DNA of 64,000 nt. Origin: Paucibacter sp. DJ2R-2. Lineage in GTDB: Bacteria; Pseudomonadota; Gammaproteobacteria; Burkholderiales; Burkholderiaceae_C. The position numbers and the translations under genes were made by a program. Below, in pieces: positions 1 to 9,015 of the stretch. Each line of letters starts with the position of its first letter. Position 1 is the stretch's first letter. The stretch spans positions 1,550,001-1,614,000 of the forward strand of contig NZ_JAJIRT010000001.1 of the NCBI RefSeq assembly GCF_025717675.1. The letters are read 5' to 3'. The notes under the pieces were generated by a model. It saw only the letters and a list, made by a program, of their open reading frames with translations, searched no databases and was not told the origin of the DNA.

Positions 1-1023
1 GCCTTCCAGCAGAAGATCGCCTCCTGCCTGGTCAACCCGCGCGCCTGCCATGAGCAGGAGCTGCCCATCATCCCGATTGCCGCGCTGAAGGCGCCGCGCA
101 AGAAGCTGGCCGTGGTCGGCGCTGGTCCTTCGGGCATGGCGGCTGCCACCACCTTGGCCGAGCGCGGCCATGAGGTCCATCTCTTCGACGCCGCGGCGCA
201 GATTGGTGGCCAGTTCACCATGGCCAGCCGCATCCCGGGCAAGGAAGAGTTCCGTGAGACCCTGCGCTATTTCGCGCGCCGCATCGAGCTGACCGGCGTG
301 CAGCTGCATTTGAACCGTCGCGTCGATGCCGACGCGCTGCTGGGCTTTGACGAGGTGCTGCTGGCCACCGGCGTGACGCCGCGTGACCCGCGCATCAAGG
401 GGCAGGCGGAAGGTCAGGCACGGGGTCAGGTCTTGACTTACATCGATGTGCTGCGTCACAAGAAGCCGGTCGGTGCGCGCGTGGCCATCGTTGGCGCCGG
501 CGGCATCGGCTTCGATGTGGCCGAGTACCTGGCCGAAGCGGGCGCCGAGGACGGCCACTCGCTGACCCTGGACCTGCCGGCCTGGCAGCGCGAATGGGGC
601 GTGGGCGACCCGCAGCTGCTGCGTGCCGGTTATGTGCGGCCCGAGCCGGCCGCGCCGGCCCGCGCCATCACCTTGCTGCAGCGCCGCGCCGGCAAGCCTG
701 GCGCCGGCCTGGGCAAGACCACGGGCTGGATCCACCGCGCCGCGCTGAAGATGAAGCAGGTGGAGATGCTGTCCGGCGTCAACTACGAGGCCATCACGCC
801 TGAGGGCCTGTGGGTCAGCTACGGCGAGAAGCATGCCGACAGCGAGCTGATCGCCTGCGACAGCATCATCCTGTGCGCCGGCCAGGAGCCACTGCGCGAG
901 CTGGAAGCACCGCTGCGTGCGGCAGGCGCCCGCGTCCATGTGATCGGCGGCGCCCTCGAGGCCGGCGAATTGGATGCAAAGCGTGCAATCTTGCAGGGAA
1001 CCCGGCTCGCAGCGACCCTGTAA
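1..1023 (+). CDS. fadH: 2,4-dienoyl-CoA reductase, C-terminal part
   Basis: This is the 3' part of an NADPH-dependent 2,4-dienoyl-CoA reductase, which removes conjugated double bonds during beta-oxidation of unsaturated fatty acids. The reading frame is open from base 1, so the TIM-barrel half lies outside the window. The first residues include SCLVNPRACHE, the family segment that follows the iron-sulfur cysteines. A dinucleotide-binding fold starts at about residue 38 with VVGAGPSGMAA, and a second glycine motif, IVGAGGIGFDVAEYL, lies near residue 163. The end is intact, with a TAA at 1021-1023. The NADH:flavin oxidoreductase family has relatives with the same fold, but the CLVNPRACHE segment favours FadH. 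Confidence 0.9.
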   Translation, partial: AFQQKIASCLVNPRACHEQELPIIPIAALKAPRKKLAVVGAGPSGMAAATTLAERGHEVHLFDAAAQIGGQFTMASRIPGKEEFRETLRYFARRIELTGVQLHLNRRVDADALLGFDEVLLATGVTPRDPRIKGQAEGQARGQVLTYIDVLRHKKPVGARVAIVGAGGIGFDVAEYLAEAGAEDGHSLTLDLPAWQREWGVGDPQLLRAGYVRPEPAAPARAITLLQRRAGKPGAGLGKTTGWIHRAALKMKQVEMLSGVNYEAITPEGLWVSYGEKHADSELIACDSIILCAGQEPLRELEAPLRAAGARVHVIGGALEAGELDAKRAILQGTRLAATL

Positions 1024-1195
1024 ACCCTAGCCACCCTCAAGCCCGCCACGGACACTACCGAAACGGCGAGAACGAGGGGTCACCTGTGGTGCGGGGTGGC
1101 GTCGGATCGACAAAACACAACAGGCGAAACGCAGCGCTCGGGCCATGAACCCGGTGGCGCCCAGCGAGTCCTGACCGACGAGACGGGTTTCAGGA

Positions 1196-3517
1196 ATGAG
1201 CGAAATTTTCAATCGCTGGTGGCTTCGGCTGCCGGCTGGGATGTCCCTGCTGCTGGGCTGCGCGCCGGCGGCCTGGGCACAGGCACCCGCGGGCGGCGGC
1301 GATGTGATCGCGCTGGACCTGCGCAGCCCGATGCTCTGGCTCAGCGTCTTCGGCCTGCTCGGCGCCCTCGGCCTGGGCCTGGTTCTGGGCTTGGTGCAGT
1401 ACCAGCGTTTGCGCCTGAGACAACGCCGCGCTGAGCTGCTGCTGGTGCGGCGCGAGCGCACCAAGCTGAGCGCCTTGCTCAATGCCATTCCCGACCCGGT
1501 CTATTTCAAGGACGCCAGTGGCGCCTACGAGGGCTGCAACCCGGCCTTCGAGCAATGCACGGGCTTGCGCGAGGCCGATCTGATCGGCCGCCGCGACGAG
1601 CAGCTGGCCGATCGCCCGGCCTGGAGCCAGGCCCTGGGTCTCGCCGCTGCCGAGCAGCGCGGGCCGCAGCGCACCTTGAGCTGGCTGAGCCAGGCGGACG
1701 GCAGCCGGGCCTGCCTGGACGTGGTGCAGGCGCCGGTGTTCGACGAGGGCTTGTGCCTGGGCCAGGTCGGCGTGGCGCGTGATGTGACGGCGCTGCGTGA
1801 GGCCATGAGCCAGCTGCACCGCGCGGTGACCGTGTTCGAGCATTGCGGCGAAGGCATCATGGTGATGGACGCCGACCTGCGCATCCGCGACGTCAACCCG
1901 GCCCTGTGCGCCATCACCGGCTACAGCTGCGAGGAGCTGGAAGGCAGCATGCCCCACTACCTGCGCTTGAGCGAGCAGGACCCCGATTTCCTCGAGAGCC
2001 TCTGGGCCGAGGTGGCCGCCCATGGCAAATGGAGCGGCGAGCTGACCGACCGCCACAAGAACGGCGAGACCGTGCCGCTCTGGGCCACCATCGTCAAAGT
2101 GCCGCCGGCCGAGGCCCATGGCGAGCCGCACTACCTGTCGGTGCTGACCGACATCTCGCGCATCAAGCAGACCGAAGCCGAGCTGCTGCACCAGAAGCTG
2201 CACGACCGCCTGACCGGCCTGCCGAATCTGGCCTTGCTGCGCGACCGCATCGAGCGCCAGGTCGGCCTGGCCCAGCGCGACCACACCTGCGTGGCCGTGC
2301 TCTACATCGACCTCGACGGCTTCCGGGACGTCAACGACATCGCCGGCCATGCCGCCGGCGACGCGGTGCTCAAGGAGACCGCCGCCCGCTTTATCAATGT
2401 GGTGCGCGCCAGCGATTCGGTGGCCCGGGTGGGCGCGGACGAGTTCGTGGTCGTGCTGTCCGGCCTGGTGGACGAAGAAACCTCTATGCGCCTGGGCGAG
2501 CGCCTGATCGACGCCATGCGCGAACCCATCCTGATGGGCGACAAGAGCTTCACGCTCGGCGCCAGCATCGGCCTGGCCCTGTTCCCGGCCGATGGCGTCA
2601 GCGTGGACGAGCTGCTGCGCAATGCCGAGGCGGCCATGTGCCGGGCCAAGGCCCATGCCCGCAACACCGTGCAGGCCTACCGGCCCGAGCTGACCCAGGC
2701 GGTGCAGCAGCGCTTTGAGCTGACCCATGCGCTGCGCCACGCCAATGAGGCCGCGCAGTTCCGCCTCGAATACCAACCCCAGGTGCGCCTGTCCGACGGT
2801 GCCCTGATCGGCGCCGAGGCCTTGCTGCGCTGGCGCCACCCGACCCGCGGGCCGATCTCTCCGGCCGAGTTCATCCCCCTGGCCGAGGACACCGGCCTGA
2901 TCATCCCGATCGGCCGCTGGGTGCTGGAAACCGCCTGCGCCCAAGCCGCGCGCTGGCAGGGCCAGCCGGGCAAGCCGCAGCAGGTGGCCGTCAATGTGTC
3001 GGCGCGCCAGCTGCGCCAGCCCGATTTCATCGAGACCGTGGACTTCATCCTGGCCGAGACCGGCTGCCCGGCCCATGCCCTGGAGCTGGAGGTGACCGAA
3101 AGCCTGCTGTTGGAGGACGCCGAGGCCGCCATCGAGCTGCTGGGTGCGCTGACCGCGCGCGGCGTGCGCGTGGCCATCGACGACTTCGGCACCGGCTATT
3201 CCTCGCTGTCCTATCTGCGCCGCATGCCGGTGCGCACGCTCAAGATCGACCGTAGTTTCGTCTCCGAGCTGGGCCAGGACGCCCATGTGGCGGCGATCGC
3301 CCGCACCGTCATCGTGCTCGCGCGCAGCCTCAACCTCGATGTGCTGGCCGAGGGCGTGGAAACCGCCGAGCAAGCCGCCTGGCTGCAGCGCGAGGGCTGC
3401 GACTGGGCCCAGGGCTGGCATTTCGGCCGCCCCATGCCGGCCGAGGACTTCGTGCTGACGCCGCATGCCTTGCCGGTCGGTCCGCGGCGCACGCTACGGC
3501 ATTTGCAGCTGGCTTGA
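1196..3517 (+). CDS. Membrane PAS-GGDEF-EAL cyclic-di-GMP protein
   Basis: This 773-residue protein is predicted to make or break cyclic di-GMP at the inner membrane. It has a signal-like N terminus, a membrane helix at about residues 46-68, and two PAS-like sensor regions (about 90-200 and 205-325). A GGDEF domain follows at about 335-490 and an EAL domain at about 505-750. The GGDEF signature is altered to GADEF (413-417), while an RxxD inhibitory-site motif (RASD, 404-407) sits five residues before it. The EAL motif is intact (E541), as is DDFGTGYSSL. I therefore expect phosphodiesterase activity, with the GGDEF domain possibly only binding GTP. The start follows a weak CAGGA. It is not obviously in an operon. 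Confidence 0.9.
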   Translation: MSEIFNRWWLRLPAGMSLLLGCAPAAWAQAPAGGGDVIALDLRSPMLWLSVFGLLGALGLGLVLGLVQYQRLRLRQRRAELLLVRRERTKLSALLNAIPDPVYFKDASGAYEGCNPAFEQCTGLREADLIGRRDEQLADRPAWSQALGLAAAEQRGPQRTLSWLSQADGSRACLDVVQAPVFDEGLCLGQVGVARDVTALREAMSQLHRAVTVFEHCGEGIMVMDADLRIRDVNPALCAITGYSCEELEGSMPHYLRLSEQDPDFLESLWAEVAAHGKWSGELTDRHKNGETVPLWATIVKVPPAEAHGEPHYLSVLTDISRIKQTEAELLHQKLHDRLTGLPNLALLRDRIERQVGLAQRDHTCVAVLYIDLDGFRDVNDIAGHAAGDAVLKETAARFINVVRASDSVARVGADEFVVVLSGLVDEETSMRLGERLIDAMREPILMGDKSFTLGASIGLALFPADGVSVDELLRNAEAAMCRAKAHARNTVQAYRPELTQAVQQRFELTHALRHANEAAQFRLEYQPQVRLSDGALIGAEALLRWRHPTRGPISPAEFIPLAEDTGLIIPIGRWVLETACAQAARWQGQPGKPQQVAVNVSARQLRQPDFIETVDFILAETGCPAHALELEVTESLLLEDAEAAIELLGALTARGVRVAIDDFGTGYSSLSYLRRMPVRTLKIDRSFVSELGQDAHVAAIARTVIVLARSLNLDVLAEGVETAEQAAWLQREGCDWAQGWHFGRPMPAEDFVLTPHALPVGPRRTLRHLQLA

Positions 3518-3580
3518 GGGTGGGTGCAGGGCCCTGAGCCTGTAGTTTGCAAGGTAGCTGCGTGCTGCGCGGGAGCTTCC

Positions 3581-3856
3581 GTGAAGTTCAATTTCGATCT
3601 GGTGACCCTGGTCCTGCTGATGGTCTATTCCATCCAGGTCCTCGTGCCCAGAATCATCCGGAGCAAGCATTGGCTGCCTTGGATGCTGGCATTGATACTG
3701 ATGTTCGGCGTCCGCGGGCTGCTGCTCAATCCATTTGAGATGTCGGACGCAGAAAAGCTCACCCGAGGCTGTTCGAACGGGCTCACGGCTCTTGCACTCG
3801 GTGCCTTGGTGACGTGGTGGAACCGCAGAAAGCAGCGGCCACCGGATTCGTCTTGA
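3581..3856 (+). CDS. Small three-helix membrane protein, unknown function
   Basis: This 91-residue hypothetical protein has hydrophobic stretches at about residues 6-24, 31-50 and 65-82, joined by short charged loops. It ends in a basic tail (NRRKQRPPDSS). I chose the GTG at 3581 because GGGAG lies just upstream at 3571-3575. A longer in-frame reading from 3524 would add an unlikely cysteine-rich leader. It lies 63 bases after the GGDEF-EAL gene on the same strand, so co-transcription is possible. I do not recognise the family. Confidence 0.6.
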   Translation: MKFNFDLVTLVLLMVYSIQVLVPRIIRSKHWLPWMLALILMFGVRGLLLNPFEMSDAEKLTRGCSNGLTALALGALVTWWNRRKQRPPDSS

Positions 3857-3944
3857 TTGAGGGTGTGAGGCATGGCACCCGTGTTGGTGTGCGCGTCAGG
3901 CCGGATTTGCCATGGGTGCGACTGAGGTCCGGGCCGGGTTGGGC

Positions 3945-3961
3945 ACGCAGCTTCGCTGCGT
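3945..3961. repeat. Small GC-rich hairpin upstream of the lectin gene
   Basis: ACGCAGC and GCTGCGT form a perfect 7-bp stem around a TTC loop. It lies 55 bases before the ricin-lectin gene. There is no run of T residues after it, so it is not a classical terminator. A leader structure or a small dispersed repeat are both possible. Confidence 0.35.
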
Positions 3962-4015
3962 TACGCTTGAGGGCCAGGCGGCCGACATTGGCCGCGGCCC
4001 AGCCAAGGAGAAGCC

Positions 4016-4858
4016 ATGACCCGCCCCTTTAACCGTCTTGTCTGCAGTCTGAGCGCGCTGGCGCTCTCGCTCGCACCGGCCACGTCGGCCCTGGCCGCCG
4101 AGCCTGCCAATCGCGGCGTCGAGCTCAAGACTGTGGAGCTGCGCTCCCATGGCCGCTATGAGACTCTGCGCTTGGATGATCAGGTCCTGGATGTCGAGCT
4201 GGACCAGCAACTGAGCGGCGCCTGCCGCTTCAACCGCAGCTGGGGTTTTGACCTGGGCAAGCGCGAGCTCTGGGTCAATGACGGCTGCGCCGGCCGCTTC
4301 AAGCTGTTTGGCGCGGCCGCCAACGGCGAGGATGGCAACAAGGAGTCCTCGGGCGTCAGCACCGGCGCCGTGGTGGCCGGCGTGGCGGCGGTGGCCGCGA
4401 TTGCCTTGCTGGCCTCCAAGTCCGGCAAGGACAAGGACAACAACAACAACAACGATGACTGGCAGGGCCCGGACCGCCCGCAATGGGGCGGCAGCCAGAT
4501 CCGGGGCAAGAACGGCCTGTGTCTGGACATGGCCGGCCGGGTGCAGCAAGGCACGGCGGCCATCGTCTACAACTGCCATGGCGGCAACAATCAGCGCTTC
4601 AGCTGGAGCGGCCGAGGTGAGCTGCGTGTGGACGGCATGTGCCTCGATGTGGCAGACGGCAACCGCAACGACGGCGCGCGCGTGATTGCCTGGCCATGCA
4701 ATGGTGGCGACAACCAGCGCTGGACCCGCAGCGGCAGCCAGATCCGCAGCCGCATGAATGGCAAGTGCCTGGACATCAAGGACGCCCGCGCCCAGCCCAA
4801 CCAGCCGGTGCTGCTGTGGCGCTGCAACAGCGGCAGCAACCAGCGCTGGAGCTGGTGA
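4016..4858 (+). CDS. Secreted DUF3011 / ricin-type beta-trefoil lectin protein
   Basis: This 280-residue exported protein starts with a clear signal peptide (cleavage near residue 28). Residues about 32-105 resemble DUF3011, with WGFDLGKRELWVNDGCAGRF as the typical conserved block. A hydrophobic alanine/valine stretch (about 115-140) and an Asn/Asp-rich linker follow. Residues about 158-280 form a ricin-B-type trefoil with three repeats, each carrying CLD and a QRWSW-like QxW motif. Such domains bind carbohydrate, so a cell-envelope or extracellular glycan-binding role is likely. No enzyme domain is visible. AAGGAG at 4006-4011 is an ideal ribosome-binding site for this ATG. Confidence 0.8.
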   Translation: MTRPFNRLVCSLSALALSLAPATSALAAEPANRGVELKTVELRSHGRYETLRLDDQVLDVELDQQLSGACRFNRSWGFDLGKRELWVNDGCAGRFKLFGAAANGEDGNKESSGVSTGAVVAGVAAVAAIALLASKSGKDKDNNNNNDDWQGPDRPQWGGSQIRGKNGLCLDMAGRVQQGTAAIVYNCHGGNNQRFSWSGRGELRVDGMCLDVADGNRNDGARVIAWPCNGGDNQRWTRSGSQIRSRMNGKCLDIKDARAQPNQPVLLWRCNSGSNQRWSW

Positions 4859-4928
4859 GGTCACGCGCCTGTCACGCCGCGCTGGCAGTCTGCAGCGCTC
4901 AAATCCCTCTTTTTTTGAAGCCGACGCC

Positions 4929-5858
4929 ATGAGCACGCCCACCCAGCCGCCCGCCGACCCTGCCGACATGATGCAGCGCATGCAGGCCGATTTGATCGAC
5001 AGCTATGACGAAGAGCTGGAGATGGAGATCGACGACCGTGGCTTCGACGAAGACGCGGTTCGCAGCAGCTTCACGGCCGAGCAGCGCTTGCAGCGCCGCG
5101 CCTATTTCCAGGAGCTGTTCCGCCTGCAGGGCGAGCTGGTCAAGCTGCAGGACTGGGTGGTGGCGACCAAGCACAAGGCCGTGATCATCTTCGAAGGCCG
5201 CGATGCGGCGGGCAAGGGCGGCGTCATCAAGCGCATCACCCAGCGCCTGAATCCGCGCGTCTGCCGCGTGGCGGCCCTGCCGGCACCGAACGACCGCGAG
5301 CGCACGCAGTGGTACTTCCAGCGTTACATCTCGCACCTGCCGGCTGGCGGTGAACTGGTGCTGTTTGACCGCAGCTGGTACAACCGCGCCGGCGTCGAGC
5401 GGGTGATGGGCTTTTGCAGCGACGACGAGTACGAAGAGTTCTTCCGCTCGGTGCCCGAGTTCGAAAAGATGCTGGTGCGCGCCGGCATCCAGGTCATCAA
5501 GTACTGGTTCTCGATCTCCGACGAGGAGCAGCACACCCGCTTCCTGGGCCGCATCCACGACCCGCTCAAGCAGTGGAAGCTCAGCCCCATGGACCTGGAG
5601 TCGCGCCGCCGCTGGGAGGACTACACCAAGGCCAAGGAAGTGATGATGGAGCGCACCCACATCAATGAGGCGCCCTGGTGGGTGGTGCAGGCCGACGACA
5701 AGAAGAAGGCCCGCCTCAATTGCATGGCCCATCTGCTGGCGCAGATGCCGTATCACGAGGTGCCGCATGACCCGGTCATCCTGCCCTCGCGCGAGCGACA
5801 TGAGGACTATGAACGGCAACCGGTGCCGCCGCAGATGGTGGTGCCCGAGTTGTACTGA
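4929..5858 (+). CDS. ppk2: Polyphosphate kinase 2 family protein
   Basis: This 309-residue protein belongs to the PPK2 family, which transfers phosphate between polyphosphate and nucleotides in the cytoplasm. The Walker A loop is GRDAAGKGG (about 90-98). The Walker B and lid region is LVLFDRSWYNRAGVERV (about 143-159). The conserved FLGRIHDPLKQWKLSPMD block is present. Length and the single catalytic domain match the nucleoside-diphosphate-phosphorylating class I enzymes, although the class should be confirmed by phylogeny. The start at ATG 4929 begins MSTPTQPPAD. A longer reading of the same frame would overlap the lectin gene in a different frame and is not credible. Confidence 0.9.
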   Translation: MSTPTQPPADPADMMQRMQADLIDSYDEELEMEIDDRGFDEDAVRSSFTAEQRLQRRAYFQELFRLQGELVKLQDWVVATKHKAVIIFEGRDAAGKGGVIKRITQRLNPRVCRVAALPAPNDRERTQWYFQRYISHLPAGGELVLFDRSWYNRAGVERVMGFCSDDEYEEFFRSVPEFEKMLVRAGIQVIKYWFSISDEEQHTRFLGRIHDPLKQWKLSPMDLESRRRWEDYTKAKEVMMERTHINEAPWWVVQADDKKKARLNCMAHLLAQMPYHEVPHDPVILPSRERHEDYERQPVPPQMVVPELY

Positions 5859-5879
5859 TTCACCGGCTAGCATGGCGGC

Positions 5880-6551
5880 ATGTTGTCGTTTCCGCCTTTC
5901 TGGCCCTGGTTAACTCGCCTGGGCGAGGCTCAGTTTTTGCTCCCCCTGGCTTTGCTGGGCCTGTTTTGGGCCTGGCGCAGCGCGGGCGCGCGGGCTGCGC
6001 AGCGGGCCTGGGTGGCGCGCAGCCTGCTGCTCTTGGCCGCTGTCATCGCCGTGACGACTGCCAGCAAGCTGGCCTTCATGGGCTGGGGTTGGGGCTGGGC
6101 CCGTTTTGATTTCACCGGTTTTTCCGGCCACGCCATGTTCGCGGCCGCTGTCTTGCCTCTGTTGACCGGGCTGGCGCTGGCCGCCCATGGCCCATCGCAT
6201 GAGCCGGGTCGGCCCGGGGCCGGGCGCGCTCGCGCCGGCATTGCCCTGGCCTATCTGCTGGCCGCCTTGATCGCGTATTCACGCCTCAAAGTTGGTGCCC
6301 ACTCTGTCTCTGAGCTTGTGACCGGCTTTCTGCTCGGTGCCGCAGCCAGCGGGCTGAGTTTGTGGCTGGCGCCGCCTTTGCGCCGCCCTTTGCCGCGCAG
6401 CCTGCCGCTGGCTGCCCTTGCCGTGCTGCTCTTGCTGCCCGTGGCGGCACCCTTGTCGCGCAGTCATGATTGGGTGATCCACTGGGCGCTGCAGCTGTCC
6501 GGCCGCAGCCAGCCTTTCGATCGCTTGGAACTGCAGCGCGAACCCTCGTGA
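5880..6551 (+). CDS. PAP2-family membrane phosphatase
   Basis: This 223-residue integral membrane protein has about six hydrophobic helices. It carries the two better-conserved motifs of the PAP2 acid phosphatase family: FSGHAMFAA (about 82-90) and YSRLKVGAHSVSEL (about 136-149), which supply the active-site histidines. The first PAP2 motif (KxxxxxxRP) is not clear, and the last acidic residue is Glu rather than Asp. Likely substrates are lipid phosphates such as undecaprenyl or phosphatidyl phosphates, but none can be chosen here. It begins 21 bases after ppk2 on the same strand, so the two may be co-transcribed. Confidence 0.75.
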   Translation: MLSFPPFWPWLTRLGEAQFLLPLALLGLFWAWRSAGARAAQRAWVARSLLLLAAVIAVTTASKLAFMGWGWGWARFDFTGFSGHAMFAAAVLPLLTGLALAAHGPSHEPGRPGAGRARAGIALAYLLAALIAYSRLKVGAHSVSELVTGFLLGAAASGLSLWLAPPLRRPLPRSLPLAALAVLLLLPVAAPLSRSHDWVIHWALQLSGRSQPFDRLELQREPS

Positions 6552-6579
6552 TTGCCGTGCCTGCGGTTCGGCGCTGGCA

Positions 6580-6780
6580 TCAGTGGCAGACCCGGCCCAT
6601 CTGCAGTGCCTGGGCCCAGAGTTGCAGGAGGCAGGTATCGGTGTCTTCGGTCACCACCAGGCCCTGACTGAGCTCGTAGCTGGAGTCGAACCAGCCGCAG
6701 CCGCGATTGGCCTCCTCGGAGTCCGGCGCGGGCTGGGGCTTGCGAGGAGCGGTGGTGCTCGGCGTGGCTTGAATTCGCAT
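6580..6780 (-). CDS. Small conserved-type hypothetical protein (66 aa)
   Basis: This is a short minus-strand gene with an excellent ribosome-binding site: GGAGAAG lies six bases before the ATG on that strand. The product has a flexible Thr/Pro-rich start and a compact C-terminal half, GCGWFDSSYELSQGLVVTED, followed by an acidic/hydrophobic segment. I recall similar short proteins with a CGWFDSS-type segment in Burkholderiales, but that cannot be checked here. No function is known to me. It is convergent with the PAP2 gene. Confidence 0.6.
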   Translation of the reverse strand: MRIQATPSTTAPRKPQPAPDSEEANRGCGWFDSSYELSQGLVVTEDTDTCLLQLWAQALQMGRVCH

Positions 6781-7066
6781 GATGAGCTTCTCCAGTGGGA
6801 TTGTTGCCGGTGCCGGCGGCCTGGTTTGGAGCCAGTGCGCGGCGTCTGGAACTCATATTCGGCGACACAAAGCGTGCTTCCCATCACACTTCGGGCCGTG
6901 AGATGGGGGAGTGAGGGGGGGCAGGCGAGGGCTGGCACCCGCATCCCCCCCAAGGTGGGGTGGCGCAAGGACCTCGCTTTCTGACCCGCAAGCAGGTGCC
7001 TTGGCCTCATAGAAAGTCAAGGCAAGTCGCGTATGCTCCCGCAGCGCGAAAGGGACGGATCAGCTG

Positions 7067-8029
7067 ATGCTCAATGTTTTTTACACAGTCGACGTAGAAG
7101 TGTGGTGTGACGGTTGGAACGATATTGATTCCAAGTTTCCCGCTGCATTCCAGAGCTATATGTACGGGCCGACGGCTGCTGGGAATTTTGGTCTGCCCTT
7201 CCAGTTGAAACTGCTGAGCGACCATGGCCTGACCGGCGTGTTTTTTGTCGAGCCCCTATTCGCCGCGCGGTTCGGGATCGAGCCGCTGCGGGAAGTCGTT
7301 GGCCTGATTGAATCGGCCGGCCATGAAGTGCAATTGCACCTCCACACCGAATGGGTGGACGAAGGGCGGCCGACCATCCTTCCCAACAGCACGCACAAAC
7401 GCCAGTACCTGCGGATGTTTGATCTGGCCGAGCAGACCCAGCTGATTGGTATCGGCATGGACTATCTGGCCCAGGCCGGCGCGCGGCGCCCCAATGCCTT
7501 CCGCGCCGGCAGCTTTGGCTTCAATCACCTGACCCTGCAAGCCTTGCAAGCCCAGGGTCTGAGCCACGACTCCAGCTACAACGCCACCATGTTCGGCCCC
7601 GACAGCGGTCTGGCGCCCGGAACTCTGCTGACCGATTGCTGCGCTTTTGAGGGGGTGCTGGAGCATCCCATGACGGTCTACGATGATGGCTTCGGTCGTC
7701 TGCGTCACACCCAGTTGACGGCCACCTCCAGCGCTGAAATGGAAGCGCTGTTGTGGCAGGCCCTGGAGCGCGGTCAGTCCGAGTTCGTCATCCTCTCGCA
7801 CAACTTCGAATTGCTGAATCCGGCCAAGAACCGGGCCGATGCGGTGGTGGTGAAGCGCTTCGAAAAGCTGTGCCGCTTCATCAGCGACAATCGCGCGAAT
7901 TTCAATATGTCGGGCTTTCATGGTTTGAATGCCCGGACGGTTCAAGCCCAACCCTTGCCCTTGGTTTCCACGCGTTGGAAAACCGGGATGCGAACGCTGG
8001 AACAAGCGTATCGCCGGAGATATCTGTGA
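7067..8029 (+). CDS. Polysaccharide deacetylase family protein
   Basis: This 320-residue protein resembles NodB-fold deacetylases, which remove acetyl groups from surface glycans. The N-terminal strand FYTVDVEVWCDGW carries the metal-binding aspartate pair. GHEVQLHLHTEW supplies the histidines, RAGSFGFN matches the third motif, and VILSHNFEL carries the late histidine. No signal peptide is visible, which suggests a cytoplasmic or lipid-linked substrate. It is the first gene of a four-gene cluster, and its TGA overlaps the GTG of the next gene. The cluster partners are GNAT/FemAB-like transferases. Confidence 0.8.
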   Translation: MLNVFYTVDVEVWCDGWNDIDSKFPAAFQSYMYGPTAAGNFGLPFQLKLLSDHGLTGVFFVEPLFAARFGIEPLREVVGLIESAGHEVQLHLHTEWVDEGRPTILPNSTHKRQYLRMFDLAEQTQLIGIGMDYLAQAGARRPNAFRAGSFGFNHLTLQALQAQGLSHDSSYNATMFGPDSGLAPGTLLTDCCAFEGVLEHPMTVYDDGFGRLRHTQLTATSSAEMEALLWQALERGQSEFVILSHNFELLNPAKNRADAVVVKRFEKLCRFISDNRANFNMSGFHGLNARTVQAQPLPLVSTRWKTGMRTLEQAYRRRYL

Positions 8030-8964
8030 ATTCCTGGTTTGTCGCGCAGGTACCTTTCAAGTTTCAGCTGAGTGACTGGACTTGGTTTCGATTCAATTTG
8101 AATCTGCAGTGCACCCAGGTGCGTCTGTCGGACCCGGGCGAGCCGGTGCTGCAACCGGTCGCGCCGGACCGTGAATTGCCGGCCGACTGTGCCGGCTATT
8201 TGATTCGTTCATTGCCTGTGCAGGCCACCTTGCCGGTTCTGGGAAAGCAGGGTAACTATCTGGTGTATGTGCGCCAGCATTACCCGCGCTACTTCATCGA
8301 TCTGAACCAGTCGTTTGACGGTTACAAGGCGAAGTTTTCGGCCAAGACGCGCTCGACCATCAACCGCAAGATCAAGAAGTTCGCCGAACACTGCGGGGGC
8401 AGCTTGGACTGGCGCCAATATACGCGCCCCGAGGAGATGGCCGAATTTCTGAAACTGGCGCGTCAGGTTTCGGCCCTGACCTATCAAGAGAAATTGCTCG
8501 ATGCCGGTATTCCCAATTCAGAGGAGTTCACGGCTGAGGTGATGAAATTGGCAGCCCAGGATTTGGTGCGCGCCTATATCATTTTCCATGAGGGTAAGCC
8601 GATCTCTTACCTGTATTGCCCGATCGAAGAGGGTGTGCTGGTTTATTCCTATCTCGGCTATGACCCCGGTTATATGAAGTTGTCGGTGGGTACCGTGCTG
8701 CAATGGCAGGCCTTGGAAACAATATTCGCGGAGAACAAACACAAGTTCTTTGATTTCACCGAAGGTGAATCCGAGCACAAAAAGCTATTTGCCACCGGCC
8801 ATCGGCAATGCGCCGATGTGTTTTTCATCCGCCGCAGCTTCGCCCATTGGGGATTGGTGCAAAGCCACCGGACTTTCAATTCGGCCGTCGAGAAATTCGG
8901 CGAGTTTCTCGAGCGCCACAATTTGAAGACACGCATTCGCCAATGGATGCGTTTCGGCGCCTGA
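8026..8964 (+). CDS. FemAB/CelD-like GNAT acyltransferase
   Basis: This 312-residue protein resembles the GNAT-fold family annotated as CelD/BcsL or FemAB-like, which attaches acyl or aminoacyl groups to cell-wall or exopolysaccharide precursors. The central block, KFSAKTRSTINRKIKKFAEH, followed by a C-terminal FFDFTEGESEHKKLFATG, is characteristic. I chose the GTG at 8026 because it overlaps the previous stop (GTGA) and has GGAGA at 8016-8020. Longer readings would run antiparallel in frame through the deacetylase gene. It is probably translationally coupled to the deacetylase. Confidence 0.75.
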   Translation: MNSWFVAQVPFKFQLSDWTWFRFNLNLQCTQVRLSDPGEPVLQPVAPDRELPADCAGYLIRSLPVQATLPVLGKQGNYLVYVRQHYPRYFIDLNQSFDGYKAKFSAKTRSTINRKIKKFAEHCGGSLDWRQYTRPEEMAEFLKLARQVSALTYQEKLLDAGIPNSEEFTAEVMKLAAQDLVRAYIIFHEGKPISYLYCPIEEGVLVYSYLGYDPGYMKLSVGTVLQWQALETIFAENKHKFFDFTEGESEHKKLFATGHRQCADVFFIRRSFAHWGLVQSHRTFNSAVEKFGEFLERHNLKTRIRQWMRFGA

Positions 8965-9015
8965 GTTGGTTTCGCAGCCGGCGCGCTTGGTCTTGATTCT
9001 TGAGTCGGAAGTGAC

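Noticed and set aside
1190-3466. 758-codon frame antisense to the GGDEF-EAL gene
   Set aside because: Same GC-bias effect. The product has a repetitive Gln/Gly/His composition and no domain, and the plus-strand gene is well supported.
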